Assembly: GCF_013267355.1 (NCBI RefSeq)
Contig: NZ_CP053985.1
Span: forward strand, 1,984,001-2,048,000
Direction of reading: 5' to 3'
Length of the DNA stretch: 64,000 nucleotides
Origin: Achromobacter pestifer
Lineage (GTDB): Bacteria > Pseudomonadota > Gammaproteobacteria > Burkholderiales > Burkholderiaceae_B
In this document: positions 45,673-54,480 of the stretch, piece by piece
Layout: each line of letters begins with the position of its first letter
Position numbering within the stretch: the first letter of the stretch is position 1
The notes under the pieces: model-generated
Told to the model about the DNA's origin: nothing
What the model saw: the letters and a program-made list of their open reading frames with translations, nothing else
The model's database searches: none
Translations under genes and position numbers: made by a program

Positions 45673-46350
45673 ATGACGATCAATTTGGCGCCGATGCAGC
45701 GGGAAAACATGACCGCGCGCATTTATCGTGAAATCAAGCAGAAGATCATGATGGGCGAGTTGCGCCCCGGCGACACCATCACCCTGCGCTCCATCACCGA
45801 CACCCTGGGTGTCAGCCAGACTCCCGTGCGCGAAGCGCTGCTGCAGCTCGTCTCGGAGCGGGCGCTGGCGCTCAGCCCCGGCAAATCCGTCAAGGTACCC
45901 GAACTGACCGTGGCGCAACTGCAGGAGCTGCGCAGCATCCGCCTGGAACTTGAATGCTTTGCGGCGCGCCGCGCTGTGCCTCATGCCACGCCGGCGCTGA
46001 TCGCCGAGTTGCGGGACATACACGCCAGCCTGATGGCAAGCCGCCAACAGCAGCTCATGGCTCCCGTGCTGGCGCGCAACTTCGATTTCCACTTCGCGCT
46101 GTACTCCGCGGCGCAGATGCCTCACCTACTGTTCATGATCGAAAACCTGTGGGTACAGACGGCGTCGTATCTGTCGTACCTGTACACCCCGCCCTTCCCG
46201 GTCCTGCCTGACGGGCATCCGCATGAGGGCATCATTGCGGGCCTGGAAACTGGCGATACGGAAGCCGTGGTGCGCGAAATTCGCCGCGACATCGAAGGCC
46301 ACGGAGAATTCCTGATCCGCTATCTGACGGCAAACGGCCTGGTGAAATAA
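45673..46350 (+). CDS. GntR-family (FCD) transcriptional regulator
   Basis: A 225-residue regulator. The winged helix reads IYREIKQKIMMGELRPGDTITLRSITDTLGVSQTPVREALLQL, followed by the all-helical FCD domain with the RLELECFAARRAV helix and the FDFHFALYSAA metal-site segment. It is divergent from the TPP enzyme/SDR/Bug unit across a 163-bp region with two AT-rich palindromes, which makes it the likely local regulator of that unit and of itself. Confidence 0.88.
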   Translation: MTINLAPMQRENMTARIYREIKQKIMMGELRPGDTITLRSITDTLGVSQTPVREALLQLVSERALALSPGKSVKVPELTVAQLQELRSIRLELECFAARRAVPHATPALIAELRDIHASLMASRQQQLMAPVLARNFDFHFALYSAAQMPHLLFMIENLWVQTASYLSYLYTPPFPVLPDGHPHEGIIAGLETGDTEAVVREIRRDIEGHGEFLIRYLTANGLVK

Positions 46351-46373
46351 GCGCGGTCTGACTGGCTGTCAGG

Positions 46374-47192
46374 CTACGCGCCCCCGCCCAACAGCATCAC
46401 CAGCTTCAAATCCGGATGCGTCGCCAGCCGGAACGTGATCTGCTGATAGGCCAGCTTGCCGCGGACCGGATGCTGGAATTCGCGCAGGCCGCCTTCGCGC
46501 TCCACCACGGCGTGGCGCGTCCACCAGTGGGCAAACACTGGGCTTTGCCGGTTCAGGCTGTCCAGCAGCGCCAGCACGGCCGATTCGTCCAGGTGCGCGC
46601 CGGCGTCGGCGCGGAATTCCGCCACCACGCGGCGGGCGCGCTGGTCCCAGTCCACCACCAGCTCGCGCGCGGCGGGGTCCAGGAAGATGTAGCGCAGCAG
46701 ATTGGGCTCGGGGTCGCGCGCCGGCCAGTTGTCGAATAGATCGCGCAGCGGCTCGTTATAGGCCAACACATTCCAGGCGCGGTCCAGCACATAGGCTGGC
46801 GCATCGATCGCGTTCACGCATTCCTGCAAGGGTCCAGGCGCGCCGGCATCGTCGCGCCCGTGCTGCGGGTCGGCGCAATCGGCCAGGTCGAACAGATAGG
46901 CGCGTTCGGCGCGGGCCAGTTGCAGCACGCCCGCGATGCGCGACCAGACCGAAGGCGATACCGACACTTCCCGTCCCTGTTCGATCCAGGTGTACCAGGT
47001 GACGCTGATGCCGCAAAGCTGGGCGACTTCCTCGCGCCGCAGGCCGGGAGTGCGGCGGCGCATGCCTTCGGGCAGGCCGGCCATCTGGGGCGTGATCCGG
47101 GAGCGGGCGCTGCGCACGAATTCGCCCAGCGCCTGACGGCGCAGGGGGGAGCCTTCGTGGCCGGCAACGCCGGTCTGGGGGGAAGTAGTCAT
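46374..47192 (-). CDS. XRE-family regulator with MmyB-like ligand-binding domain
   Basis: A 272-residue protein. The helix-turn-helix lies near residues 20-75 (LGEFVRSARSRITPQ ... RTPGLRREEVAQLCGISVTWYTWIEQGRE), followed by the MmyB domain with AYVLDRAWNVLAYNE and a C-terminal part ending ITFRLATHPDLKLVMLLG. The start at 47192 is used, since the upstream extension overlaps the divergent gene. Such regulators often control the gene read divergently, here a methyltransferase 109 bp away. Confidence 0.85.
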   Translation of the reverse strand: MTTSPQTGVAGHEGSPLRRQALGEFVRSARSRITPQMAGLPEGMRRRTPGLRREEVAQLCGISVTWYTWIEQGREVSVSPSVWSRIAGVLQLARAERAYLFDLADCADPQHGRDDAGAPGPLQECVNAIDAPAYVLDRAWNVLAYNEPLRDLFDNWPARDPEPNLLRYIFLDPAARELVVDWDQRARRVVAEFRADAGAHLDESAVLALLDSLNRQSPVFAHWWTRHAVVEREGGLREFQHPVRGKLAYQQITFRLATHPDLKLVMLLGGGA

Positions 47193-47301
47193 ACCAGGAT
47201 GAGCAATGGACTTGTACGTGTATGGGCGGCCGCCTATCTTAGCGCCTGGGCCGCCACTTCCAAACGCTTTCCGCATCGGCCCCAGCCACCCAAGGATTCC
47301 C

Positions 47302-48072
47302 ATGACCGCCAGTACCCATGACGCCGCCGTCGACCGCCAATTCAGCCCGCGCGCGACCGCCTATCTGACCAGCGCCGTACACGCCCAGGGCGAAGACCTG
47401 CTGCAGATGGCCGGCATCGCTGCGCAGCATCCCGAAGCCCGGCTGCTGGATCTGGGCTGTGGCGGCGGCCACGTGAGCTTTCACGTGGCGCCGCGGGTCA
47501 AACACGTCACCGCCTACGACTTGTCGCAACAGATGCTGGACGTGGTCGCCGGCGAGGCCGCCAAGCGCGGACTGGCCAATCTGGCCACCCGGCAAGGCAA
47601 AGCGGAGTATCTGCCCTTCGGCGACGGCGAGTTCGACCTGGTGATGTCGCGCTATTCCACCCATCACTGGCAGGACGCCGGGCGCGGCCTGCGCGAAGCC
47701 TTCCGCGTCCTGAAGCCGGGCGGCATCGCCGTATTCGCCGACGTGGTGTCGCCGGGCGAGCCGCTGCTGGACACCTGGCTGCAGACCATCGAAGTGCTGC
47801 GCGACACCTCGCACGTGCGCGACTACTCGGTCGCCGAGTGGACCCGGATGCTGACCGAGGCCGGCTTCACCCTGCAGGGCCTGACGCCGCGCCGCCTGCC
47901 GCTGGAGTTCCAGTCCTGGGTCACGCGCATGCGCACCCCGGACACGCTGGTGGCGGCGCTGCGCCACATGTTCGGCATCGCGCCGGACGTGGTGCGCGCG
48001 CACTTCGAGGTGCAGGACGATGCATCCTTCACCAGCGACACGGCGACCCTCGTGGTGAGGAAGCCGGGCTGA
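47302..48072 (+). CDS. Class I SAM-dependent methyltransferase
   Basis: A 256-residue methyltransferase. Motif I is [16 protein letters not shown], the acidic residue after beta-2 is in VTAYDLS and the post-motif segment [15 protein letters not shown] is typical of the Methyltransf_11/UbiE-like group. The start at 47302 follows AAGGATTCCC. The substrate is probably a small molecule. It is divergent from the XRE/MmyB regulator and followed by an amidase gene after 71 bp. Confidence 0.85.
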   Translation: MTASTHDAAVDRQFSPRATAYLTSAVHAQGEDLLQMAGIAAQHPEARLLDLGCGGGHVSFHVAPRVKHVTAYDLSQQMLDVVAGEAAKRGLANLATRQGKAEYLPFGDGEFDLVMSRYSTHHWQDAGRGLREAFRVLKPGGIAVFADVVSPGEPLLDTWLQTIEVLRDTSHVRDYSVAEWTRMLTEAGFTLQGLTPRRLPLEFQSWVTRMRTPDTLVAALRHMFGIAPDVVRAHFEVQDDASFTSDTATLVVRKPG

Positions 48073-48143
48073 CGCTCGACAGCGTCCGCTTCGACCTGTA
48101 TAGGTACGGGTTCGACAGAATCCCGCACAGGCAAGGAAGCGCC

Positions 48144-49619
48144 ATGTCCGATACGTCCAAACAGCCGTTGTCCGCCGCATCCGCGGCGGACCTGACCGTC
48201 ACCGAGGCCGCAGCCCTGATCCGGCAAGGCCGCCTTACCAGTGTTGCGCTGACCCAGGCCTGCTTGGACCGCATCGCGGCCCGCCAGGATCTCAACGCCT
48301 TCATCACCGTGGACCGCGAGGGCGCGCTGGCCCAGGCCCGCGCCCGCGACGCGGCCCATGGCCAGGAAGACCTGGCCGCGCTGCCGCTGGCCGGCGTGCC
48401 CATCGCCATCAAGGACAACATCCACGTTGCCGGCCTGCCCAACACGGCGGGCACGCCCGCTTTAAAGGATTTCCGTCCGGCCAAGGACGCACCGGTGGTG
48501 CGCCGCCTGCGCGAGGCGGGCGCCGTCATCGTGGGCAAGACCAATATGCACGAACTGGCGTTCGGCGTGTCGGGCTACAACACCGCCTTCCCGGGCGCCC
48601 ACGGCGAAGGCACGCGCAACGCCTACGACGCCCGCCTGATCGCCGGCGGCTCGTCCTCGGGCAGCGGCGCGGCGGTCGGCGCGCGCCTGGCGCCGGCCGC
48701 GTTGGGCACGGACACGGGCGCCTCGGTACGCCTGCCGGCGGCACTGAACGGCGCGGTGGGCTTTCGCCCTTCGGTGGGCCGTTACGACGGCGCGGGCATC
48801 ACGCCGATCTCGCATACCCGCGACACGCCAGGGCCCATCGCCAACAGCATGGACGACATCGTGCTGCTGGACGCCGTGCTGACGGGCGACCGGCAGCCCT
48901 TGTCGGCCCTGCCGCTTGCAGGCATGCGCCTGGGCCTGTGCGGCTATTTCTGGAAAGACCTGGACCCGCAGGTGCAAGCCGTCATGGATGCCGCGCTGGC
49001 CAAGCTGCGCGCGGCCGGCGTGCAACTGATCAACCTGGACATGCCGGGTCTGGAAGCCAGCAACGCCGCGGTAGGCATGCCGGTCTGCCTGTACGAACAG
49101 AAGGGCGACCTGACGGACTATCTCAGCCGCTACGGCACCGGCCTCAGCTTTGAACAGGTGGTGGCGCAGATATCCAGCCCGGACGTCAAAGGGATCTTCG
49201 ACGGCCTGATCGTGCCGGGCGTGCTGCCTCTACCCACGGGCGAAGTGCTGCCGCTGCAGCCGCTCTATGAACGCGCCATGGCGACGCACCGCGACGAACT
49301 CATCGGCGTGTACCGCCGCGCGTTCCAGGACCATGCGCTGGACGGCCTGCTGTTTCCCACCGTGCCGATCCCGCCGATGGCCGCCACGCCCGAGGCCAGC
49401 AGCTTCGAGAGCTTCGGCCGCCTTGCGCGCAACGTCGATCCCGGCAGCAATGCCGGCTTGCCAGGGCTGAGCCTGCCCGCCGGCTTGTCCTCGGACGGAC
49501 TGCCGGTGGGAGTGGAAGTCGACGGCTTGCCGAACGAAGACCGCAAGGTGCTGGCGGTCGGGCTGGCGCTGGAAGGCGTGCTGGGGCGTTTGCAGGGACC
49601 GGGACGTTCTGGCGGCTGA
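48144..49619 (+). CDS. Amidase signature family hydrolase
   Basis: A 491-residue amidase. The Ser-cisSer-Lys triad is visible: Lys in [12 protein letters not shown], the cis-Ser in the [13 protein letters not shown] stretch and the nucleophile in [14 protein letters not shown]. The protein resembles indoleacetamide hydrolase and related small-amide hydrolases rather than GatA, since no gatB or gatC is present. AAGGAAGCGCC precedes the ATG. Substrate unknown. Confidence 0.87.
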   Translation: MSDTSKQPLSAASAADLTVTEAAALIRQGRLTSVALTQACLDRIAARQDLNAFITVDREGALAQARARDAAHGQEDLAALPLAGVPIAIKDNIHVAGLPNTAGTPALKDFRPAKDAPVVRRLREAGAVIVGKTNMHELAFGVSGYNTAFPGAHGEGTRNAYDARLIAGGSSSGSGAAVGARLAPAALGTDTGASVRLPAALNGAVGFRPSVGRYDGAGITPISHTRDTPGPIANSMDDIVLLDAVLTGDRQPLSALPLAGMRLGLCGYFWKDLDPQVQAVMDAALAKLRAAGVQLINLDMPGLEASNAAVGMPVCLYEQKGDLTDYLSRYGTGLSFEQVVAQISSPDVKGIFDGLIVPGVLPLPTGEVLPLQPLYERAMATHRDELIGVYRRAFQDHALDGLLFPTVPIPPMAATPEASSFESFGRLARNVDPGSNAGLPGLSLPAGLSSDGLPVGVEVDGLPNEDRKVLAVGLALEGVLGRLQGPGRSGG

Positions 49620-49631
49620 GAAGCGCTGCAT

Positions 49632-49679
49632 GCCAAGAAAATCGCCAGCCGGTTTCAAGGGCTGGCGATTTTTCTTGGC
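49632..49679. terminator. Bidirectional terminator between amidase and psiF
   Basis: A long inverted repeat pairs GCCAAGAAAATCGCCAGCC (49632-49650) with GGCTGGCGATTTTTCTTGGC (49660-49679), with a central GC stem and T runs on both strands. It closes the two convergent genes. Confidence 0.88.
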
Positions 49680-49701
49680 GGGATGACCGGCTACGTCGGC
49701 A

Positions 49702-50037
49702 CTAGCCTTTCAGGCAGGTGCTCATGAACGTCTTGCGCTTGTCGCCGGTCAGCTGCTGCGAGGTGGCCTTGGCGTTGCAGTCCTTCATCTTCTGCTGCTG
49801 CGGCGTGAGTTCCTTGGCGGGCGCGGCGGTTTCGCCTTTCAGGCAGCTGCTCATGTAGGTCTTGCGGTCGTCGCCCTTCTTGCCTTCCGCGGACTTGTTG
49901 CAGTCGGCCATGCGCTGCTGCTGCGGCGTGGGCGTCTTGGCGGTGGCGGGAGCTGCGGGCGTCTGGGCAAGGGCTGCGCCGGCGAAACAAGCGGTCAACA
50001 GAAAGGCCGAGGCCAACTGGCTGGTACGGGAAAGCAT
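49702..50037 (-). CDS. psiF: PsiF-repeat periplasmic protein
   Basis: A 111-residue exported protein. The signal peptide (MLSRTSQLASAFLLTACFAGAALA) is followed by two PsiF repeats, each with a TPQQQ(R/K)M..CN start and a RKT(Y/F)MS(S/T)CLKG end, holding paired cysteines. In E. coli psiF is induced by phosphate starvation; its function is unknown. I did not see a clear Pho box upstream. The start at 50037 is chosen by the signal peptide. Confidence 0.88.
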   Translation of the reverse strand: MLSRTSQLASAFLLTACFAGAALAQTPAAPATAKTPTPQQQRMADCNKSAEGKKGDDRKTYMSSCLKGETAAPAKELTPQQQKMKDCNAKATSQQLTGDKRKTFMSTCLKG

Positions 50038-50402
50038 GGGTTCCTCCCTTGGCGCCCGCGCGCCTGGATTCAGTCGCAAAGGCGGGCCGCACGATCCGCC
50101 GGCCCAATCGCCGGCCCGGTCATGATCGAACAAACCCGAACCCTGCGCAAGAGTGTGGAAAGTCAAGAATCGCCAAGGCCTTACATGCCCCTGAAACCAC
50201 GCGCATCTTCGCCCTTGGACGCGCCATCCACGCAGGCGAATTTGCGACCAATCCAAGCACCCTGTTACCCATTCATCCCTTTGCCCCGTTGTGTACAGGA
50301 CGGGAAAGGTGTGAGATAAGCATGCCCCCAGACGTAGAGGAGGCAATGACCGCCCTGCGGGCCCAAACGGCGTCCGACTCCGCGGCTGCACAGGAGACCA
50401 AG
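50038..50402. other. Divergent intergenic region psiF / FxLYD gene
   Basis: A 365-bp gap with both promoters expected. A weak plus-strand candidate is TTGTGT (50289-50294) with GATAAG near 50315-50320, with a spacer longer than ideal. No Pho box, palindrome or RNA element was recognised. Confidence 0.35.
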
Positions 50403-50741
50403 ATGAGACTTGCCCTTGCTTCGTTTGCGCTGCTTGCCGGCCTGTCCGGCGCCGCCGGCGCGCAGAGCCTGGTCTACGGCGTCACGCTGGGCAACGTCCA
50501 GGCCGTGCGCGACGTCAACCAGAACGTGTCGGCCATCACTGGCCTGCTATCCAACCAGTCCGCGCGCCACATCAACAGCGCCATGCTGACCTTCGTGCTG
50601 TACGACGCGCAAGACCGCGAAATCGGCCGAGTGCGTGACGACGTCGTCGGCCCGCTGGCCCCCGGCCAGATCAAGCAGATCCGGGCCGTCACGCCGCTGC
50701 AGTTCACCCGCGTCACCGCGCTGGGCGTCGACGCCCGCTAG
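50403..50741 (+). CDS. FxLYD domain-containing exported protein
   Basis: A 112-residue protein with a signal peptide (MRLALASFALLAGLSGAAGA) and a single FxLYD module: FVLYDAQDREIGRVRDDV preceded by ITGLLSNQSARHINSAMLT. The fold is an immunoglobulin-like beta sandwich that is common in small exported proteins, with no catalytic site known. The start is set by the signal peptide; longer in-frame starts exist upstream. Confidence 0.78.
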   Translation: MRLALASFALLAGLSGAAGAQSLVYGVTLGNVQAVRDVNQNVSAITGLLSNQSARHINSAMLTFVLYDAQDREIGRVRDDVVGPLAPGQIKQIRAVTPLQFTRVTALGVDAR

Positions 50742-50846
50742 GCGCCCGTTACGGCCTGCCTGCCGGAAAAAACCCTGATTACCACAGGGTCTAGACAGCA
50801 TGGCGCAAGGTCAAGTATGGGAAAATTCGGTTTGTCGACTCAATAA

Positions 50847-50871
50847 AAGGGGCTTCCACACGAAGCCCCTT
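50847..50871 (+). terminator. Terminator-like hairpin after the FxLYD gene
   Basis: AAGGGGCTTC (50847-50856) pairs with GAAGCCCCTT (50862-50871) around a five-base loop. The following TTGTTG is a weak T tract on the plus strand. It separates the FxLYD gene from the carbonic anhydrase gene. Confidence 0.65.
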
Positions 50872-50927
50872 GTTGCGTGCGCCGACGCGCCAGCAAGCCT
50901 GGCTTCAGCTACGAGGAAGAAAAGATC

Positions 50928-51578
50928 ATGTTTCCAAAAAGACTCACCGAAGGCTATCAATCTTTCCTGGGGGGCCGTTTCCCTTCGGAAAGCAGCCGAT
51001 ACCAAAAGCTGGCCGAATCGGGACAAAACCCGGAAATCCTGATCATCGGGTGCTGCGATTCGCGCGTCTCGCCTGAAGTCATCTTCGACGCCGGCCCCGG
51101 CGAGATGTTCGTCGTGCGCAACGTCGCGAATCTGGTCCCGCCCTGTGAGCCCGACTCGGAATCCTCGTACCACGGCACCAGCGCCGCGATCGAATTCGCG
51201 GTCAACGGCCTGAACGTCAAGCACATCGTGGTGCTGGGCCACGCTTCCTGCGGTGGCATCCGCTCCTTCTTCGACGACGCCAAGCCCCTGAGCAAGGGCG
51301 ATTTCATCGGCAAGTGGATGTCGCAGATCGAACCCGTGGCCGAACGCCTGGGCCCGGGAACCGGCGACCGCCAGGCCAACCTGAAGCGTCTGGAACTGGC
51401 CGTGGTCGAGCACAGCCTGAACAACCTGATGACCTTCCCGTCCATCCGCCGCCGCGTGGAAAAGGGCGAACTGGAATTGCACGGCACCTACTTCGGCGTG
51501 GCCACCGGCCTGCTGTACCTGCGCGACCCCGCCAGCGGCGAATTCAAGCCCTGCCTCGAGGATCCCACGGCCGGCTAA
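50928..51578 (+). CDS. Beta-class carbonic anhydrase
   Basis: A 216-residue enzyme. Zinc ligands are Cys43 in IIGCCDSRVSPE and the His and Cys of VVLGHASCGG; the Asp-Arg dyad is Asp44 and Arg46. It interconverts CO2 and bicarbonate in the cytoplasm. The ATG at 50928 follows GAGGAAGAAAAGATC and matches the usual N-terminus (MFPKRLTEGYQSF). No cyanase or transporter gene is adjacent. Confidence 0.92.
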   Translation: MFPKRLTEGYQSFLGGRFPSESSRYQKLAESGQNPEILIIGCCDSRVSPEVIFDAGPGEMFVVRNVANLVPPCEPDSESSYHGTSAAIEFAVNGLNVKHIVVLGHASCGGIRSFFDDAKPLSKGDFIGKWMSQIEPVAERLGPGTGDRQANLKRLELAVVEHSLNNLMTFPSIRRRVEKGELELHGTYFGVATGLLYLRDPASGEFKPCLEDPTAG

Positions 51579-51961
51579 GCATGGCCGGATAGGCTTGGGC
51601 CGCAGGCTTGCCTCACACCCGGCACGCCTGCGCCAGCCTTTTGCAGTTGTTCTTCCACACCCGCGACAGAGCGTCGTTCGATCGCCCGCGCAAAGCCGCC
51701 TGCCGGCAGCCAGCCCTTCCCGCGCCGCCCGCACTCCCCCCCAAGACTTCACCGATGCCATAGGCGCGAGCAAGTTGCTGAACCATTTGCGTCGACGGGA
51801 AAAGATCAATCGGGCATAATTACGGACGACATTCGTCTGTAAAAATAGAATCAGGGTTAGGTGGCCTCTGGTCTCTCAAATCCGGTTCGGAATGAAGCAT
51901 GCATGCAACCTTTTGAATTTCCACACTAATCCGGGCGCCTGAGGCGTCGAAGGGACTGATC
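51579..51961. other. 383-bp gene-poor interval with a regulator remnant
   Basis: This gap holds a degraded minus-strand copy of part of the GntR gene at 52723-53400 (see the pseudogene entry) and about 180 bp of more AT-rich sequence before the SDR gene, which should hold its promoter. No intact gene is seen. Confidence 0.65.
51611..51779 (-). pseudogene. Decayed fragment of a GntR/FCD regulator gene
   Basis: Bases 51611-51660 match the 3' end of the intact GntR gene (about 52726-52770) at most positions, including the shared CGCCTGCGCCAGCCTTT. Bases 51661-51779 match an internal part (about 53091-53210), including CCGCCTG and TTCACCGATG. Between them ~320 bp are missing relative to the intact gene, and there are small indels, so no reading frame survives. 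Confidence 0.75.
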
Positions 51962-52714
51962 ATGATATCGATGCAAGACAAGCGGGTCCTTGTTACGGGC
52001 GCCGGCCGCGGCCTGGGCGCGGCCATCGCGCAGGGTTTTGCGCGCCAAGGCGCGACCGTGATCGTGACCGATGTCAGTGCGGAGCTGGCCGCGGCCACCG
52101 CGCAGGCCATCCGCGACACAGGCGGCAAGGCTACCGACGCCGTGCTGGACGTGGCCGATGCCGCCGCCGTCCGCGCCTTCGCGGGGCGGTCCGCCGCCGA
52201 ACACGGCAATCTGGACATCCTGGTCAACAACGCAGGCATCGGCGCCGCCGAGGTCTTCGACGACCCGAAAACGCCCCAGACCTGGGAGCGCGTGATGAGC
52301 GTGAACCTGCAAGGCATCTTCAATGTCACGCACGCCTTCGTCGAGCAGCTGAAGTCCGCGCGCGGCGTCATCGTCAACCTGTGCTCCGTCGTGGCCTATG
52401 GCTGCGGCACCGCGCCTGCGAGCTACGTGGTCTCCAAGGGCGGGGTGCGCTCGTTCACCGAGGTGCTGGCGCGCGACCTGGCCCCGCATGGCGTGCGCGT
52501 GAACGCCGTCGCGCCGGGCCTGATGGAAACCGAGATGACAGCGGGCCAGCGCTCGCGCCCCCACGCTACCGACTGGTTCACGCAGCGCGCCCCGCTGGCG
52601 CGCGCCGGGCAGGCCGACGAAATCGTCGGCCCGGTTCTGTTCCTGGCCTCGGACCTGGCCAGCTACGTGAACGGCGTGGTGCTGCCCGTGGACGGCGGCT
52701 ATCTGGCCGTGTGA
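51962..52714 (+). CDS. Short-chain dehydrogenase/reductase (SDR), paralogue of the 59153 gene
   Basis: A 250-residue SDR with TGAGRGLG, LVNNAG and the active site NLCSVVAYGCGTAPASYVVSKGG. It is about 84% identical by eye to the protein at 59153-59905, including the MISMQDKRVLVTG start and the last ~25 residues. Asp after beta-2 (VTDVS) suggests NAD. It stands alone, upstream of and convergent with the GntR gene and downstream of a decayed copy of that regulator, which suggests that duplication and rearrangement shaped this spot. Confidence 0.87.
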   Translation: MISMQDKRVLVTGAGRGLGAAIAQGFARQGATVIVTDVSAELAAATAQAIRDTGGKATDAVLDVADAAAVRAFAGRSAAEHGNLDILVNNAGIGAAEVFDDPKTPQTWERVMSVNLQGIFNVTHAFVEQLKSARGVIVNLCSVVAYGCGTAPASYVVSKGGVRSFTEVLARDLAPHGVRVNAVAPGLMETEMTAGQRSRPHATDWFTQRAPLARAGQADEIVGPVLFLASDLASYVNGVVLPVDGGYLAV

Positions 52715-52722
52715 GCGCCCGC

Positions 52723-53400
52723 CTACACCCGGTACGCCTGCGCCAGCCTTTCGTAGTTGTTCTTCAGGATGATGCCCGCGTAATACACGTGCTCGCGCAT
52801 CAGATCCTCGGCCCGCGCACCGTCGCGGGCGATGATCGCATTGACGATGCGATGATGGTCGTCATGCGATCTCAGAATGATCCCGTGGTCTTCCCACAGG
52901 ATGATCCGGTCCGAGGCGTAGGGGATGGCCTGCGCCTGCGTCGCGAACCGCCGCACCCAGGGATTGCCCGCCGCTTCCAGGATGCCGTTGTGCAAGGTGA
53001 TGTTCACCTGCTGGTACGGCAGATGGTCCTCGGCCAGCAAGACGCCCTTGCCCAGGATCCGGTCCCCTTCGTCCAGGCAGTTCTTCAGCACCGCGACGGC
53101 ATCGTTCGATAGCCCCCGCAGGGCCGCCTGGCGACAGGCCAGCCCTTCCAGCGCCGCGCGCACCTCATAGGCCGCCACGATTTCACCGATGTCATAAGCG
53201 CGCACCGTGTAGCCGCGCTTGGGCAGATGTTCCAGCAAACCCTCATTGCCCAGCGTGGCCAGCGCCGCGCGCACCGGCGTGCGCGACACCCCCAGTTTTT
53301 CCGCCAACGGGATTTCTTCCAGGCGGGCGCCGGGGCTGAACTTGCCGTGCAGCACCCAGTCCCGCAGCGTGTCGGTAACGTGTTGAGATAGCGTGTCCAT
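52723..53400 (-). CDS. GntR-family (FCD) transcriptional regulator
   Basis: A 225-residue regulator. The winged helix reads DTLRDWVLHGKFSPGARLEEIPLAEKLGVSRTPVRAALATL and the FCD domain follows, with YEVRAALEGLACRQAA and the HNGILEAAGNPWVRRF segment. The start at 53400 gives the normal length; a longer in-frame reading goes through the operator region. It is divergent from the SDR/Liv operon, and paired TGTATACA-containing sites lie between, so it most likely regulates both. Confidence 0.88.
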   Translation of the reverse strand: MDTLSQHVTDTLRDWVLHGKFSPGARLEEIPLAEKLGVSRTPVRAALATLGNEGLLEHLPKRGYTVRAYDIGEIVAAYEVRAALEGLACRQAALRGLSNDAVAVLKNCLDEGDRILGKGVLLAEDHLPYQQVNITLHNGILEAAGNPWVRRFATQAQAIPYASDRIILWEDHGIILRSHDDHHRIVNAIIARDGARAEDLMREHVYYAGIILKNNYERLAQAYRV

Positions 53401-53408
53401 AGCCGCAT

Positions 53409-53535
53409 TGTATACATGAAGAATACATGCGACGTCATTCGCCGCATTGGATTTCCTAGCATCTCCGTAAAACACGATGTAAATCAAACAGAAATCAGGG
53501 TAAGCCCCTATACCTGCCATTTCTTCATGTATACA
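53409..53535. promoter_or_regulatory. Pair of inverted 15-bp operators between GntR gene and SDR/Liv operon
   Basis: TGTATACATGAAGAA at 53409-53423 recurs as its exact reverse complement at 53521-53535. Each contains the TGTATACA palindrome, a common half-site arrangement for FCD regulators. One site lies at the GntR promoter side, the other about 70 bp before the SDR start. The region between is AT-rich compared with its surroundings. Confidence 0.75.
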
Positions 53536-53603
53536 TAATCGCAAAAAATTCAAACCAGCGGCCGCGCCTCCCCTAGGCGGACGGCACGCTACCAGGAGAC
53601 AGC

Positions 53604-54398
53604 ATGTCCAATGTATCCACGCCGGCCGGCACGGGTCCGGCTCCCCGTCTTGCGCTCGTCACGGGCGGCGGCGGCGGCATAGGCGCCCGCGTCTGCCATG
53701 AACTGGCCAGCGCCGGATTCCGCGTCGTGGTCTCGGACGTGGACGCCGGGCGCGCCCGCCGCGTGGCCGAGGAGCTGGGCGCGCCGCACGCCTCGCATGC
53801 CTTCGACGTCAGCGACGAGAACTCGGTCGAAAACGCGTTCGAACAGATCGAAGCGCGGCACGGCCCCATCGCCGTGCTCGTCAGCGCCGCCGGGCTGCTG
53901 CTGTTCCAGGAAGACGGCGAACGCCCGCTCATCAAGGACACCTCCCTGGACATCTGGGAACGCAGCTTCGCCGTCAACGCCCGCGGCGTGTTCCTGTGCG
54001 GCCGCGCCTACCTGCGCCGGCGCGAGGCCGCGCCGCTGGCGCACGGCCGCATCGTCACGTTCACCTCTGTCGCGGCGCAGCTGGGCGGCTACCGCTCCAG
54101 CGCCTCGTACATCGCGGCCAAGTCCGCGGTGCTGGGCCTGACCAAGGCCATGGCGCGCGAATCCGCTCACCTGGGCGTCACGGTCAACGGCATCGCGCCG
54201 GGCCTCATCGATACCGACATGCTGCGCAGCACCGTCACCAGCAGCGGCGCGCTGGCCGCCGCGGCGCAAGCCATTCCGCTGGGCCGCATCGGCACCGCGG
54301 ACGAGGTGGCCGCCGCCGTGCGCTTCCTGACATCCGAGGAAGCCGGCTACATCACCGGCAGCGTCATCGACGTCAATGGCGGCTACCGCATGCAGTAA
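53604..54398 (+). CDS. Short-chain dehydrogenase/reductase (SDR)
   Basis: A 264-residue SDR. Cofactor motif TGGGGGIG, SAAG in place of NNAG, and active site TFTSVAAQLGGYRSSASYIAAKSA. Asp after beta-2 (VVSDVD) suggests NAD. It is the first gene of the operon that continues with a Liv transporter, two further SDRs and a flavoprotein, and is preceded by the paired operator region. CAGGAGACAGC precedes the ATG. Confidence 0.87.
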   Translation: MSNVSTPAGTGPAPRLALVTGGGGGIGARVCHELASAGFRVVVSDVDAGRARRVAEELGAPHASHAFDVSDENSVENAFEQIEARHGPIAVLVSAAGLLLFQEDGERPLIKDTSLDIWERSFAVNARGVFLCGRAYLRRREAAPLAHGRIVTFTSVAAQLGGYRSSASYIAAKSAVLGLTKAMARESAHLGVTVNGIAPGLIDTDMLRSTVTSSGALAAAAQAIPLGRIGTADEVAAAVRFLTSEEAGYITGSVIDVNGGYRMQ

Positions 54399-54480
54399 GG
54401 CATTCCGGCGGCCAGGCCGGCAACGCAGCAAAGCGCCATCCACCAACAAAGGCGCGCATCAAAAAGAACGGGAGACAAAG

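Noticed and set aside
50038..50402. Pho box for psiF
   Set aside because: I looked for paired CTGTCAT-like units upstream of psiF and saw none convincing.
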